A DNA stretch of 64,000 nucleotides from Thermonema rossianum DSM 10300 (GCF_000426825.1 NZ_KE384579.1:264877-328876); one strand, 5' to 3'; numbered from the stretch's first letter, positions 27,343 through 36,694 are shown. The notes: generated by a model from the sequence alone, not told the origin. Numbers and translations: made by a program.

Positions 27343-27417
27343 AAGTGTGCACAGGCGAACGGCTGTGTTATCTTGTCATTAAGCAAAAGGTTTTTTTGTC
27401 AAAATTTCAGTTTTTGC

Positions 27418-27449
27418 TTTGGCGGTAATGACAAATTTTCGTACCTTGC
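27418..27449 (+). promoter_or_regulatory. Probable promoter of the desaturase gene, in a 300-base gene-free gap
   Basis: TTTG (27418-27421), 20 bases, then TACCTTGC (27442-27449), which approaches TAnnTTTG. The predicted leader to the ATG at 27574 is about 120 bases and AT-rich. The gap 27274-27573 holds this site, the divergent promoter of the baeRF-like gene, and nothing else I can recognise. Confidence 0.4.
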
Positions 27450-27573
27450 ATAATACACAACTGCAATTTTCGATTTATATCTTCATTTCACCATTGACCA
27501 ATATCATCTGCAAGTATTTTTACCCCATTTTCAATTTATATTTATTCAATTATCATCATCAATTATTTGTTTT

Positions 27574-28659
27574 ATGAGTCAATTCACTCCGGTTGCTTTT
27601 GCACGCAACCAAGCCAACGGATTCAGTACGGAGCTTCGCAAACGGGTGAAGCAGTACTTTCAGGAGAACCAACTGCCTAAGCAAGGTAGCTGGCCTGTGC
27701 ATTTTAAAGCCATTCTCTGGCTTTCTGCCTATTTGGTTCCCTATTTCTTGATTCTTACCGTGGATATGCCTTTGTGGACAGCATGGCTATTGACCGTAGT
27801 CATGGGAATTTCCATGGCGGCTGTCGGTCTCAATACGATGCATGATGCCAATCATCAAACCTTTGCCAAAAGCAATCGCCTTAATAAGTGGGCGGGGGCA
27901 ACACTTGCTCTTTTTGGGGGGAGTCCACTCAATTGGCGCATTCAGCACAATATTTTACACCACACCTTTACCAATATTCCTCATAAAGACGAGGATATAT
28001 CAGTAGGGGGGCTGTTTAAGTTTACGCCTTCGGAAAAAACACGCTGGTTTCATCGCTATCAACATTTATATGCTCCTTTCTTCTATGCTTTGATGACCTT
28101 GGCATGGACTGTGCATAAGGACTTCCGCCAATTGGTAAATTACCATCGCATGGGTTTGCTGCACAGGCAGCGCACCACTTTTGCCAAAGAGCTGGTGAAC
28201 AATATCTTGATTAAGCTCTTTTACTATGGCTACATGGTGGTACTTCCCCTGTGGGTGCTGGATATGGCGTGGTGGCAATGGTTGATTGGTTACTTGACCA
28301 TGCATTTCGTAGCCGGTCTGTTGCTGGCACTGATATTTCAATCGGCACATGTAGTGGAAGAAACCGACAAGCCAATGCCTACCGAAGGACAGATAGAAGA
28401 AGAGTGGATGGTGCATCAGCTGCGCACGACTGCCAATTTTGCAACGAGAAGCCGCTTTTGGAACTGGTTCTCCGGTGGCTTGAATTATCAAGTAGAACAC
28501 CATTTGTTCCCTAATATCAGTCATGTGCACTATCCGCGCCTGGCAAAGATAGTAAAGCAATGTGCACAAGAGTTTGGGGTGCCCTATCATGAAGCGCCTA
28601 CATTTGCGCGTGCTGTCAGCTCTCACTTCCGCACTTTGAAGCAGTTGGGCAGAAGTTGA
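27574..28659 (+). CDS. Membrane fatty-acid desaturase (acyl-lipid/linoleoyl-CoA desaturase type)
   Basis: 361 residues with about four membrane helices. The di-iron histidine boxes are HDANH (90-94), HNILHH (125-130) and QVEHH near residue 308; the Q-x-x-H-H form is typical of front-end or delta-5/6-type enzymes. The enzyme inserts double bonds into fatty acyl chains using O2 and electrons from ferredoxin or cytochrome b5-like donors. No fused cytochrome b5 domain is seen. It probably adjusts membrane fluidity; the long AT-rich leader could allow temperature control, which is speculation. Confidence 0.9.
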   Translation: MSQFTPVAFARNQANGFSTELRKRVKQYFQENQLPKQGSWPVHFKAILWLSAYLVPYFLILTVDMPLWTAWLLTVVMGISMAAVGLNTMHDANHQTFAKSNRLNKWAGATLALFGGSPLNWRIQHNILHHTFTNIPHKDEDISVGGLFKFTPSEKTRWFHRYQHLYAPFFYALMTLAWTVHKDFRQLVNYHRMGLLHRQRTTFAKELVNNILIKLFYYGYMVVLPLWVLDMAWWQWLIGYLTMHFVAGLLLALIFQSAHVVEETDKPMPTEGQIEEEWMVHQLRTTANFATRSRFWNWFSGGLNYQVEHHLFPNISHVHYPRLAKIVKQCAQEFGVPYHEAPTFARAVSSHFRTLKQLGRS

Positions 28660-28677
28660 GCCTAAGGTTCAGGATAT

Positions 28678-28719
28678 AAAAAAAGGGCTGTTCCCCGCGC
28701 GGAGAACGGCCCTTTTTTT
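28678..28719. terminator. Bidirectional terminator between desaturase and cysteine desulfurase
   Basis: A run of seven A, then GGGCTGTTC (28685-28693) pairing with GAACGGCCC (28704-28712) including one G-U pair, then seven T. The A and T tracts allow it to work for the two convergent genes on either side. Confidence 0.9.
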
Positions 28720-28737
28720 GTACTTGTGGCTACGAAT

Positions 28738-29907
28738 TTACATGTTTTTTCGCACCAACTCCACGGGGTTATCGGTGCTGAGCAGTAGTTGCAACACGTT
28801 CACTGCATGTTCTACTTCTTCGCGGGTGGTGTACCGGCTGAAAGAGAAACGGATAGCCCCACGTTCGGCGGGATGCTTGATGGCAGCCAGCACATGAGAG
28901 CCCTTCACTGCACCGCTGGAGCAGGCACTACCGCCCGAAGCGGAGATGCCCTGCAGGTCTAAATGAAACAGCAACATGTCGTTGTGCGGGGAAGGGGGAA
29001 GCGAAATGCTCAATACCGTGTAAAGGCTGTTGTCGATGTCGGCGCTGGTACCATTGAACGAGACGCCCGGAATCTTGGCGCGCAGCAGTTCTATCATGTG
29101 CTGCTTGACGCTTCGGATATGCCGGGCATGTGCCTGCATGTGCTCCTGTGCCAGCTCCATGGCTTTGCCTAAGGCTACAATGCCCGCTACGTTTTCCGTT
29201 CCACCGCGCATGTTGCGCTCCTGTGCACCGCCGGTAATGAGCGGGTGCACTTTAGATTTTTTGCGCATATACATGAAACCGATGCCCTTAGGCGCATGGA
29301 ATTTGTGGCCGGAGCCTGCAAGGTAGTCTATTGGTATTTTAGACACATCGATGGGGTAATGTGCCATGGTCTGCACGGTATCGCAATGATAAAAGGCGCC
29401 GTAATGCTTGCATATGTCGGCAATCTCTTCAATGGGGTTCAGGGTGCCTATTTCATTGTTGCCATGCATGAGCGATACCAGTGCCTTGGGGTGCTTCTCT
29501 AAGAGTTGTTTTAACTCATGCAACGAGATACGCCCCTGTTCGTCTACCTGCAGCAGATGCATTTTTACTACTCCTTGCGCTGCCAAGTCTTCTACGGTAT
29601 GCAGCACGGCATGATGTTCGGTAGGAGAAGTAATAACGTGCTGCAAACCGTGGGTGCGCACGGCACTGCGGATGGCGCAGTTATCGGCTTCGGTGCCGCC
29701 GGAGGTGAATATGATTTCGGCAGGCGAAGCGCCCAGGTATCCGGCTATTTGTTTGCGCACACGCTCGATGGCCGCCCGGGCTTGCCGCCCGTGCCAATGG
29801 GTGGAAGATGGGTTGCCGAAGGTGTCCCGCAGAAAAGGCAACATGGCATCTATTACCTCGGGAGCAACAGGGGTGGTGGCTGCGTTATCTAAATAAATAC
29901 GTTTCAT
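28738..29907 (-). CDS. iscS: Cysteine desulfurase (IscS/NifS family)
   Basis: 389 residues. The PLP-binding lysine is K202 in GSGHKFHAPKG, and the persulfide cysteine is C329 in SGGSACSSGAVK. Other fold-type I signatures include TSGGTEADN and HGNNEIG. The enzyme takes sulfur from cysteine for Fe-S clusters and thiolated tRNA. No IscU, IscA or Fdx genes lie next to it, so it could serve several acceptors. It begins 17 bases after the phosphohexomutase stop and is probably co-transcribed with it. Confidence 0.92.
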   Translation of the reverse strand: MKRIYLDNAATTPVAPEVIDAMLPFLRDTFGNPSSTHWHGRQARAAIERVRKQIAGYLGASPAEIIFTSGGTEADNCAIRSAVRTHGLQHVITSPTEHHAVLHTVEDLAAQGVVKMHLLQVDEQGRISLHELKQLLEKHPKALVSLMHGNNEIGTLNPIEEIADICKHYGAFYHCDTVQTMAHYPIDVSKIPIDYLAGSGHKFHAPKGIGFMYMRKKSKVHPLITGGAQERNMRGGTENVAGIVALGKAMELAQEHMQAHARHIRSVKQHMIELLRAKIPGVSFNGTSADIDNSLYTVLSISLPPSPHNDMLLFHLDLQGISASGGSACSSGAVKGSHVLAAIKHPAERGAIRFSFSRYTTREEVEHAVNVLQLLLSTDNPVELVRKNM

Positions 29908-29924
29908 GGAGTTCTTTCGTTTTC

Positions 29925-31319
29925 CTATTCTCTGCTGATTTGCCGGAGTTCCTTGATGTCTGCCATGAATTTTTCCACAAGATTCTCCGCAATGCTTTGT
30001 GTGGGTGCCTCCGCGTAAATACGTATGATAGGCTCGGTATTGGAACGGCGCAGATGCACCCAGGCATCGTCGAAGTGTATTTTCAGCCCATCGATGGTGC
30101 TGTGTGGTTGGCGGGCATACTTTTCTTGCAGTGCCTGCAATACAGATTCCGGATGCAAATCTTCACTTAATTCTATTTTGTTCTTTATCATGAAGAAATT
30201 GGGGTATTGTGCCCGCAAGGCAGATGCCTTTTTTCCTGATTTTGCCAAGTAAGACAAAAACAGCGCTATGCCCACCAGGGCGTCACGCCCGTAATGCAGT
30301 TTGGGATAGATGACGCCGCCGTTGCCTTCGCCGCCAATGGTGGCACCTGTTTCCTTCATTTTGGCAACAACATTTACCTCACCCACAGCCGAGGCATAAT
30401 AGGGCAGCTGTTTGCGTGCGCAAACAACTTTTAATGCCTGTGTGGAAGAAAGGTTCGATACTGCCGGACCGGGCTCGTGCTGCAGCACATAGTCGGCAAC
30501 AGCCACAAGTGTGTATTCTTCACCAAAGGGGCTGCCGTCTTCGCAAAAGAGCGCCAACCGGTCCACATCGGGGTCAACGGCAATGCCTATGTCGTAATTG
30601 CCTTTGGCAAGGGTGTGGCTCAATTCACTCAAGTGCTCGGGAAGCGGCTCCGGGTTGTGGGGGAAGTGCCCGGTAGGTTCGCCATACAACACTTTGATTT
30701 CTTTTACACCCAAGGCTTCCAGAAGGCGCGGCACGGCAATGCCACCCACTGAATGCACGGCATCAACAACGACACGGAAGCCGGCTGCGCGGATAGCCGC
30801 CACGTCCACCAAATCAAGTGCTTTGATGGCTTCTATGTGGTACTCTAAAGCCTGCTCATAGGTGCTGTAGCTCCCCAATTGATGCACTTCGGCATAATGA
30901 AAATCACCGCTGTTGGCTTTTTGAAGAACGGCTTCGCCGGTGGCTGCGTCTATGAATTCGCCTTCTGCGTTCAACAACTTAAGGGCGTTCCACTGAATGG
31001 GATTATGACTGGCCGTGAGGATGATTCCCCCTTGGGCTTTGAGGTGAGGTACTGCCATGGCTACGGTGGGCGTGGTAGCCAGCCCCAAATCGACGACATC
31101 GAGGCCCAGGGCCTGCAAGGTACCGGTTACCAGCCGGCTCAACATATCGCCCGACAGGCGGGCATCGCGCCCAATTACTACTTTGGGGTGCCGGTTGCTT
31201 TCGCGAAGAAAGCTGCCGTATGCCGAAACAAAACGAATAATGTCAGGAGGGGTCAGGTTATCTACAGGCCGGCCGCCAATGGTTCCTCTAATTCCGGATA
31301 TAGATGCTATTAAGGTCAT
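29925..31319 (-). CDS. glmM: Phosphohexomutase, GlmM/phosphomannomutase family
   Basis: 464 residues. The N-terminus reads SISGIRGTIGG, and the phosphoserine is S104 in LTASHNP. The metal loop is D249-P-D-V-D253-R, the sugar loop is GGEGNGGVIYP, and the phosphate-binding end is RRSNTEPIIRIYAE. GlmM converts glucosamine-6-phosphate to glucosamine-1-phosphate for peptidoglycan and LPS. The closely related phosphomannomutase activity cannot be excluded from sequence. It is upstream of iscS on the same strand. Confidence 0.85.
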   Translation of the reverse strand: MTLIASISGIRGTIGGRPVDNLTPPDIIRFVSAYGSFLRESNRHPKVVIGRDARLSGDMLSRLVTGTLQALGLDVVDLGLATTPTVAMAVPHLKAQGGIILTASHNPIQWNALKLLNAEGEFIDAATGEAVLQKANSGDFHYAEVHQLGSYSTYEQALEYHIEAIKALDLVDVAAIRAAGFRVVVDAVHSVGGIAVPRLLEALGVKEIKVLYGEPTGHFPHNPEPLPEHLSELSHTLAKGNYDIGIAVDPDVDRLALFCEDGSPFGEEYTLVAVADYVLQHEPGPAVSNLSSTQALKVVCARKQLPYYASAVGEVNVVAKMKETGATIGGEGNGGVIYPKLHYGRDALVGIALFLSYLAKSGKKASALRAQYPNFFMIKNKIELSEDLHPESVLQALQEKYARQPHSTIDGLKIHFDDAWVHLRRSNTEPIIRIYAEAPTQSIAENLVEKFMADIKELRQISRE

Positions 31320-31428
31320 AATTTGCAGCTAATTTGAGAATAACACCGCAAATTACAAAAATAGGCGCTTGTGCCCAAGCAAGCAGCGCAGGAAGGGGAA
31401 GCAAACATACGTATGGGGGAAACTTAAT

Positions 31429-32127
31429 TTATGGGCGGCGGGGTGTCGCCTCTATAATGTACTGGTAAGGAAGCAGGTTTACTTCTACCTTTATAGAGTG
31501 ATAGCCTGCTTGTTTGAGCTCTTGCACTACTTCATCAATAGACAGTTTGTGAGGCACAGGGGGACCTACCGGAAGCTCTGTTTTAAAAAAGTCAATGATA
31601 ACGAGACGCCCGTTGGACTTAATGCCTTGTGCCGCTTTGGCAAAATACTCCGGGCGGTTTTCTATGTGGTGATAGGTATTTACCACCAAGAGCAGGTCAG
31701 CTTCTTGTGCTTTTAGCCCGCAATCGTCATATGGCACCTTGCGCACTTCTACGTTTGACAGCCCTTCTTTTGCCACTCGCTCTTTCAGGTACTTCAAAAA
31801 CTCATCGTTGACATCGGCAGCAATAACCTTTTGGGCTTGCTTTGCCAGCCGCACAGAGAAGTAGCCACTGCCTGCGCCCAAATCCATCACGGTTTTGCCC
31901 TGCAAGTCGCCCAAATAGGCAATGACCTTACCGGGCTGCTGGTAGGCATCCCGCTCCGGTGATTCGAAGTTGCGGATGAGTTCGGCCACCGGACGTTGGT
32001 GCATGTGTGCATTGGCATCGTTGTGCTTGTCGGAGGTGTGGTTTTCCTTGTGAGGATCATGTTGGCAAGCACTCTGAAAGCTGCTCAACAAAATGAACAG
32101 CAACAAAAGGCGGGAAATCGTTTTCAT
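31429..32127 (-). CDS. Lipoprotein with class I SAM-dependent methyltransferase domain
   Basis: 232 residues from the ATG at 32127, chosen because it directly precedes a signal peptide (MKTISRLLLLFILLSS) with a lipobox-like FQSAC; a longer frame would bury it. A His/Asp-rich spacer (HDPHKENHTSDKHNDANAH) may bind metal. The catalytic domain has the SAM motif VMDLGAGSGYFSVRLA and acidic motif IAADVNDEF, ending with a motif-IV-like VVNTYHHIEN. SAM is not known to be available outside the cytoplasm, so an exported methyltransferase is odd. The signal may instead anchor it on the inner leaflet, or the domain may have another use. Confidence 0.7.
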   Translation of the reverse strand: MKTISRLLLLFILLSSFQSACQHDPHKENHTSDKHNDANAHMHQRPVAELIRNFESPERDAYQQPGKVIAYLGDLQGKTVMDLGAGSGYFSVRLAKQAQKVIAADVNDEFLKYLKERVAKEGLSNVEVRKVPYDDCGLKAQEADLLLVVNTYHHIENRPEYFAKAAQGIKSNGRLVIIDFFKTELPVGPPVPHKLSIDEVVQELKQAGYHSIKVEVNLLPYQYIIEATPRRP

Positions 32128-32209
32128 ATTCTTATGATTTTTGTTTTTTGTAGATAAAGATAAAATAAACCGGCGTTCATGCACACTAAACACCTGATAG
32201 TAAAACTAA

Positions 32210-33772
32210 ATGGCGTCTTTAAACAAAACATATGACCGTCAAAAACTGCTGGGGCAAGTATATACCCCGCGTTTTGTGGTGGAGAAGATTTTGAACGAAA
32301 CGGGCTATGACGGTCCCCACATATTGGGAAAAAGCATCTTGGACCCTGCCTGTGGTGACGGTCGCTTTTTGGAAGTGGCCATTGAGCGCATCATCCGCTA
32401 TTCGCCTGCGGAACAGCTGGAAAAAAACCTTGAATGTGTACACGGCTGGGACATAGACCCGCAGGCAGTGCAAGACTGTCTTGCCCGCTTGGATGCGCTA
32501 GTTCGTCCTTTGGGCGTGAAGCCACGGTGGAATATAAAAGTATGTGATGCATTACGCGAAGGCCGGCACCGGAAAGCCAAACCTTTTGATTTTATTGTGG
32601 GCAATCCGCCTTATATACGCATTCAGCACCTGCGCGAAGAAGACCGCCGTTTCATACAACAGCACTATGCCTTTTGCCGTAGCGGCTCAACCGATATTTA
32701 CATAGCCTTCTTTGAACTGTGTTACCATCTGTTGGCCGACGGGGGCGTTTGCGGACTCATTACGCCCAACTCTTTTTTGAGCAGCGAAACTGCCCGTATC
32801 ATGCGCAACTACTTTCTGGAATACGGCCTTTTGCGCAAACTCACCAATTACGGCAGCATACAACTATTTGACAATGCCACTACTTACAGTGCCATTACTA
32901 TTTTTGGCAGGAAGCGGCAAGACCATTTTATTTTTGAACAGGCAAAGACCGCCCGCTCTTTTGAACAGCGAAAAGTAAGCTGTGAAGAGCTGAAAGGGAA
33001 GCCCTTTTGGCAGTTGAGCGTGCGGGCTGCGGCCCACGGCATGAACGAAGGTGTACGCCTGGGCGACATCTGCCATATTCATGTGGGCATTACCACCTTA
33101 TGCGACAAAGCTTATATTTTCCAAGTTGAACCCATAGAGGGCGAGCCGGATTATGTGATTGCCCATACGTACTACCGCGGAAAGGTGAAAATGGAAAAAG
33201 CCATTCTTAAGCCCATTATTAAAGCATCGAAATTGAAAGATCCCCACGAGCCGGTGCGCGAATTTGTTCTGTTTCCTTATGAAAAAATCAACGGGAAGCA
33301 TCAAATCATTGCCGAGGAACGGCTAAAGCGAGACTACCCCTTGGCATATGATTATTTATTGAGCGTGAAGGAATGGCTGGACAAAAGGGACAATGGCAAG
33401 CCCAACCCGGTGGCGTGGTATGCTTTCGGCAGAAGCCAAGGGTTGGATACAAGCTTCGGTAAGAAGATATTGTTTTCGCCCATGAACAAGGTGCCCCGCT
33501 TTATATTAGTGGAAAACGAAGATACTACCTTTTATTCAGGCTACTGCATCAAGTATGCCGGCAATTACGACTTCTTGTTGCGCGAGTTGAATTCCCGGCG
33601 CATGGCGGACTTCATTGCAGTGTCAAGCCGTGATTTTCGGGGTGGCTGGAAAGCCTACAATAAAAAAGTATTACAAGAGTTTACTTTGAAGCTGCCGGAA
33701 GAGGAGCGACACTTGCTGGAGCAAAAGCAAAGAGAACGCCCCTCGCCTGCACAACAACCTTTGCCCTTTTAG
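32210..33772 (+). CDS. DNA adenine N6-methyltransferase, type II/TaqI-like, solitary
   Basis: 520 residues. The order is gamma-type: SAM motif I in LDPACGDGRFLEVA, catalytic NPPY in VGNPPYIRIQHL, then a target-recognition region in the C-terminal half (about 270-490), similar to Eco57I/TaqI enzymes. The N-terminus carries the typical GQVYTPRFVVEKIL. It methylates adenine in a specific site that cannot be read from the sequence. No nuclease domain is fused and no restriction gene lies alongside: the next gene is a CoA-binding protein, convergent by 9 bases. It is therefore an orphan enzyme, or its partner is elsewhere. Confidence 0.85.
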   Translation: MASLNKTYDRQKLLGQVYTPRFVVEKILNETGYDGPHILGKSILDPACGDGRFLEVAIERIIRYSPAEQLEKNLECVHGWDIDPQAVQDCLARLDALVRPLGVKPRWNIKVCDALREGRHRKAKPFDFIVGNPPYIRIQHLREEDRRFIQQHYAFCRSGSTDIYIAFFELCYHLLADGGVCGLITPNSFLSSETARIMRNYFLEYGLLRKLTNYGSIQLFDNATTYSAITIFGRKRQDHFIFEQAKTARSFEQRKVSCEELKGKPFWQLSVRAAAHGMNEGVRLGDICHIHVGITTLCDKAYIFQVEPIEGEPDYVIAHTYYRGKVKMEKAILKPIIKASKLKDPHEPVREFVLFPYEKINGKHQIIAEERLKRDYPLAYDYLLSVKEWLDKRDNGKPNPVAWYAFGRSQGLDTSFGKKILFSPMNKVPRFILVENEDTTFYSGYCIKYAGNYDFLLRELNSRRMADFIAVSSRDFRGGWKAYNKKVLQEFTLKLPEEERHLLEQKQRERPSPAQQPLPF

Positions 33773-33781
33773 GCAGGCAGG

Positions 33782-34159
33782 CTAATATTGCCCCGTGCGC
33801 AACATCACCAGGGTGCAGGCCTCGACCGTTTCAATGCCTTGTGCCTGTGCCCGCTCTGCCAAGGCAGGGTTTTCGGTGCCCGGGTTGAAAATGATGCGTT
33901 GGGGTTGCAAGTTCAGTAAAAAATCATACCATTCTTGTTGGCGCAGCGGGTTCACATAAAGGGTGATGGTGTGGATGTCCCGGGGCTTGAGCATGGCTTC
34001 AGCTTCCGCTTTGGAGAGAATTTTCTGCCCAAACACTTCGCCTTTTTTGATGCCTACCGGCACAAAAGGGTGCCCATATTGCGACAGCATGCTTGCCGCA
34101 ATATAGGCATAACGGGAGAGATTGGGCGTGGCGCCTAATATGAGCGTTTTTTTATGCAT
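33782..34159 (-). CDS. CoA-binding domain protein (YccU-like)
   Basis: 125 residues forming a single Rossmann-like CoA-binding domain: LILGATPNLSRYAYIAASML at the start, VPVGIKKGEVFGQ in the middle and RIIFNPGTENPAL near the end. Members of this family bind CoA, but their cellular role is not settled. It follows fabH by 21 bases on the same strand, so the two may be co-transcribed. Confidence 0.8.
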   Translation of the reverse strand: MHKKTLILGATPNLSRYAYIAASMLSQYGHPFVPVGIKKGEVFGQKILSKAEAEAMLKPRDIHTITLYVNPLRQQEWYDFLLNLQPQRIIFNPGTENPALAERAQAQGIETVEACTLVMLRTGQY

Positions 34160-34180
34160 GAGCGTATGGGTTTCCCTTTG

Positions 34181-35179
34181 TTACCAGCGAATGAGTGCCG
34201 AAGCCCAAGTGAAGCCGCTGCCAAAGGCAGCCAGGCAAACCAAGTGTCCGGGTTTTACCTTGCCGGCTTCCCATGCTTCCGTCAGGGCAATGGGAATGGA
34301 GGCGGCAGTAGTGTTGCCATACTTTTGTATGTTGTTAAACACTTGGTCATCGCGCAGATTCAAGGTTTTTTGCACATGCTGGGCAATGCGCAAGTTGGCT
34401 TGGTGAGGCACCAGCAGGTCAAGGTCTGCGGGCGTGTAACCGTTGGCTTCGAGCGCTTCAAGTATGACCTCCGGAAAGCGGGTAACGGCATGTTTGAATA
34501 CGGCATTACCACGCATGAAGGGCAGGTGCTTGCCTTCTTCAATCATTTGTGGGGTGAGGCGTTGTTTTAGCACAGCCCCCGGGTGCTCCAAAAACAGATC
34601 CTCGGCAAAGTTGCCGTCTGAGTGCAGGTGGGTAGATAAGATGCGATGCGCCGGATCGTCGGTAGCTTCTACCACGGCGGCACCGGCACCATCGCCGAAA
34701 AGCACGGCTACGGCACGCCCCCGGTCGCTCAGTTCCATAATATTGGACTGTATTTCTGCACCTATGACCAGAATTTTTTTATACATGCCGCTGCGTATGT
34801 ACTGGTCGGCTACCGATAGTGCATAAATAAAACCGGAGCACTGTGCCCGCACATCCAAGGCACCTATTTGGCGGAAGGGCAGCAAGCGTTGCAAAATAAC
34901 CCCCGCACCGGGAAAGAAATAGTCGGGGCTAAGGGTAGCAAATACGATGAAGTCTATTTCTTCGGCAGTGATGCCGGCACGTTCCAAGGCTTGTGCGGCT
35001 GCGCGCGCCCCCATCTTGGCGGTGGTGTCTTTGCCTTCGGTAAAGAAACGGCGTTGCTCTATTCCGGTACGTTCCCGAATCCATTCGTCACTGGTGTCCA
35101 TATACCGGGTAAGGTCATGATTGGTCACTACATTTTCCGGTACATAGAACCCCAATCCCGTAATTTTTGCGTAAGGCAT
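34181..35179 (-). CDS. fabH: 3-oxoacyl-[acyl-carrier-protein] synthase III (FabH)
   Basis: 332 residues. The catalytic triad is Cys114 (RAQCSGFIYAL), His259 (VPHQANLRIA) and Asn289 (KYGNTTAAS), all in family positions. FabH condenses acetyl-CoA or branched acyl-CoA with malonyl-ACP to start fatty-acid synthesis. No acpP or plsX lies nearby, unlike many genomes, so this may be a second FabH copy. A perfect Bacteroidota promoter precedes it by 30 bases. Confidence 0.92.
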   Translation of the reverse strand: MPYAKITGLGFYVPENVVTNHDLTRYMDTSDEWIRERTGIEQRRFFTEGKDTTAKMGARAAAQALERAGITAEEIDFIVFATLSPDYFFPGAGVILQRLLPFRQIGALDVRAQCSGFIYALSVADQYIRSGMYKKILVIGAEIQSNIMELSDRGRAVAVLFGDGAGAAVVEATDDPAHRILSTHLHSDGNFAEDLFLEHPGAVLKQRLTPQMIEEGKHLPFMRGNAVFKHAVTRFPEVILEALEANGYTPADLDLLVPHQANLRIAQHVQKTLNLRDDQVFNNIQKYGNTTAASIPIALTEAWEAGKVKPGHLVCLAAFGSGFTWASALIRW

Positions 35180-35208
35180 GCGTTTGCTTTTTGGTTTGAC
35201 ATGGCGGG

Positions 35209-35240
35209 CAAAGTTACGAATGCCTTACTTTCTTAACAAA
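35209..35240 (-). promoter_or_regulatory. Promoter of fabH
   Basis: On the minus strand TTTG (complement of 35237-35240), 20 bases, TAACTTTG (complement of 35209-35216). All defined consensus positions match. The fabH ATG is at 35179. Confidence 0.65.
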
Positions 35241-35440
35241 ATAATGTAATATCTTTGAAGAGTTCAATTGTTATTTTTCGTTTTTTTAAATCCGATGCAG
35301 CCTTGCCAACAGGGGGGCTGCCCGGGCAGCGGCAGTGGGGATATTCCCGCTTTATTGATTAATTTCACCTTTTGAAAAACAGATTTCCTGCTTTTTCTTA
35401 GTTGGGCAGTGCTTCCTTTATTCTAAATTGAAATGGCTCT

Positions 35441-36694
35441 ATGATTCACTTTGAGAAATTTACTTTACCGAATGGTTTGCGTGTAATAGTACACGAAGAC
35501 CACACAACCCCCATGGTGGTGGTCAATACTTTATATGATGTGGGCGCCCGCGACGAGCACCCCGAAAAAACCGGCTTTGCTCATCTGTTCGAACATTTGA
35601 TGTTTGGTGGTTCTGCGCATGCCGAAAGTTTTGACGAACCCCTGCAAAAAGCCGGAGGCAGCTCCAATGCTTTCACCAGCAATGACCTCACCAACTATTA
35701 CGATATTTTGCCGGCTGCCAACATTGAAACAGCCCTGTGGCTTGAGTCTGACCGCATGCTTTCTCTTTCTTTTAAGCAAGAAGTGCTGGATGTGCAAAAA
35801 AAGGTGGTGATTGAAGAGTTCAAACAGCGCTACTTGAATCAGCCCTATGGCGATGTGTGGCTGCACCTGCGCCCCTTGGCATATAAGGTGCACCCTTACC
35901 GCTGGAATACCATAGGAAAAGATATTTCGCATATCGAGCGCGCAACGATGGACGACGTGAAGGACTTCTTTTTCCGTTTTTATCGTCCGCAGCAGGCCAT
36001 TCTGGTAATTGCAGGCGACATCAAGGCATCGCATGCACGGCAGCTGGTCGAAAAATGGTATGGCGATATCCCTGCCGGCGAACCATACCACAGACAATTG
36101 CCTCAAGAGCCCCCTCAAACTCAGGCCCGCTTTCAAGAAGTGAAGGCTGCCGTGCCCTTGTCTGCTATTTACAAGGCGTATCATATGGTAGGGCGTACCC
36201 ATCCGGATTATTATGCCACCGACATTTTGAGCAACGCATTGGGCGCCGGCGAGTCGTCGCGCTTGCACAAAGCCCTGGTACAAGAACAACGCCTGTTTCA
36301 TGAAATATATGCTTACATCATGGGGCACTTGGACCCCGGCTTATTGGTGATTCAGGGCAAACTGAACGAAGGGGTCTCCATAGAAGCTGCCAACCGCGCC
36401 ATAGAGCAAGTGGTGGAGCAGCTGCTGCAAGAAGGCGTGCAAGCGCGGGAACTGGAGAAAGTAAAAAACCAAGCCGCTACCGATTGGGCTATGGGTAACG
36501 TAGAGTTGATGAACCGTGCGCTTCATTTGGCTTATTTTGAGCTGTTGGGCGATGCAGCAAACATAGAGCATGAGCTTGAGCGTATTCGTGCCGTAAGCCT
36601 TGGCGACATAAACCGTGTAGCTGCCGAAGTACTTAACCCCAACAATTGCAGCACCCTCTTTTACATAGCAGAACCGGGCAGTGAGGCGAAGTAG
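35441..36694 (+). CDS. M16-family zinc metalloprotease (pitrilysin/processing-peptidase type)
   Basis: 417 residues, a single two-lobed M16B unit. The inverted zinc motif H48-L-F-E51-H52 (FAHLFEHLMFGG) is followed by the third ligand glutamate near residue 125 in VVIEEFKQR. The C-terminal lobe has the ALGAGESSRLHKAL signature that lines the substrate chamber. No signal peptide is evident, so it may be cytoplasmic. It probably degrades or processes peptides. A 14-bp GC palindrome lies upstream at 35317-35330. Confidence 0.85.
   Translation: MIHFEKFTLPNGLRVIVHEDHTTPMVVVNTLYDVGARDEHPEKTGFAHLFEHLMFGGSAHAESFDEPLQKAGGSSNAFTSNDLTNYYDILPAANIETALWLESDRMLSLSFKQEVLDVQKKVVIEEFKQRYLNQPYGDVWLHLRPLAYKVHPYRWNTIGKDISHIERATMDDVKDFFFRFYRPQQAILVIAGDIKASHARQLVEKWYGDIPAGEPYHRQLPQEPPQTQARFQEVKAAVPLSAIYKAYHMVGRTHPDYYATDILSNALGAGESSRLHKALVQEQRLFHEIYAYIMGHLDPGLLVIQGKLNEGVSIEAANRAIEQVVEQLLQEGVQARELEKVKNQAATDWAMGNVELMNRALHLAYFELLGDAANIEHELERIRAVSLGDINRVAAEVLNPNNCSTLFYIAEPGSEAK

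Noticed and set aside
35317-35330. 14-bp palindrome GCTGCCCGGGCAGC upstream of the M16 gene
   Set aside because: No T-run follows and it does not lie at a gene end, so it is neither a convincing terminator nor an identified operator.
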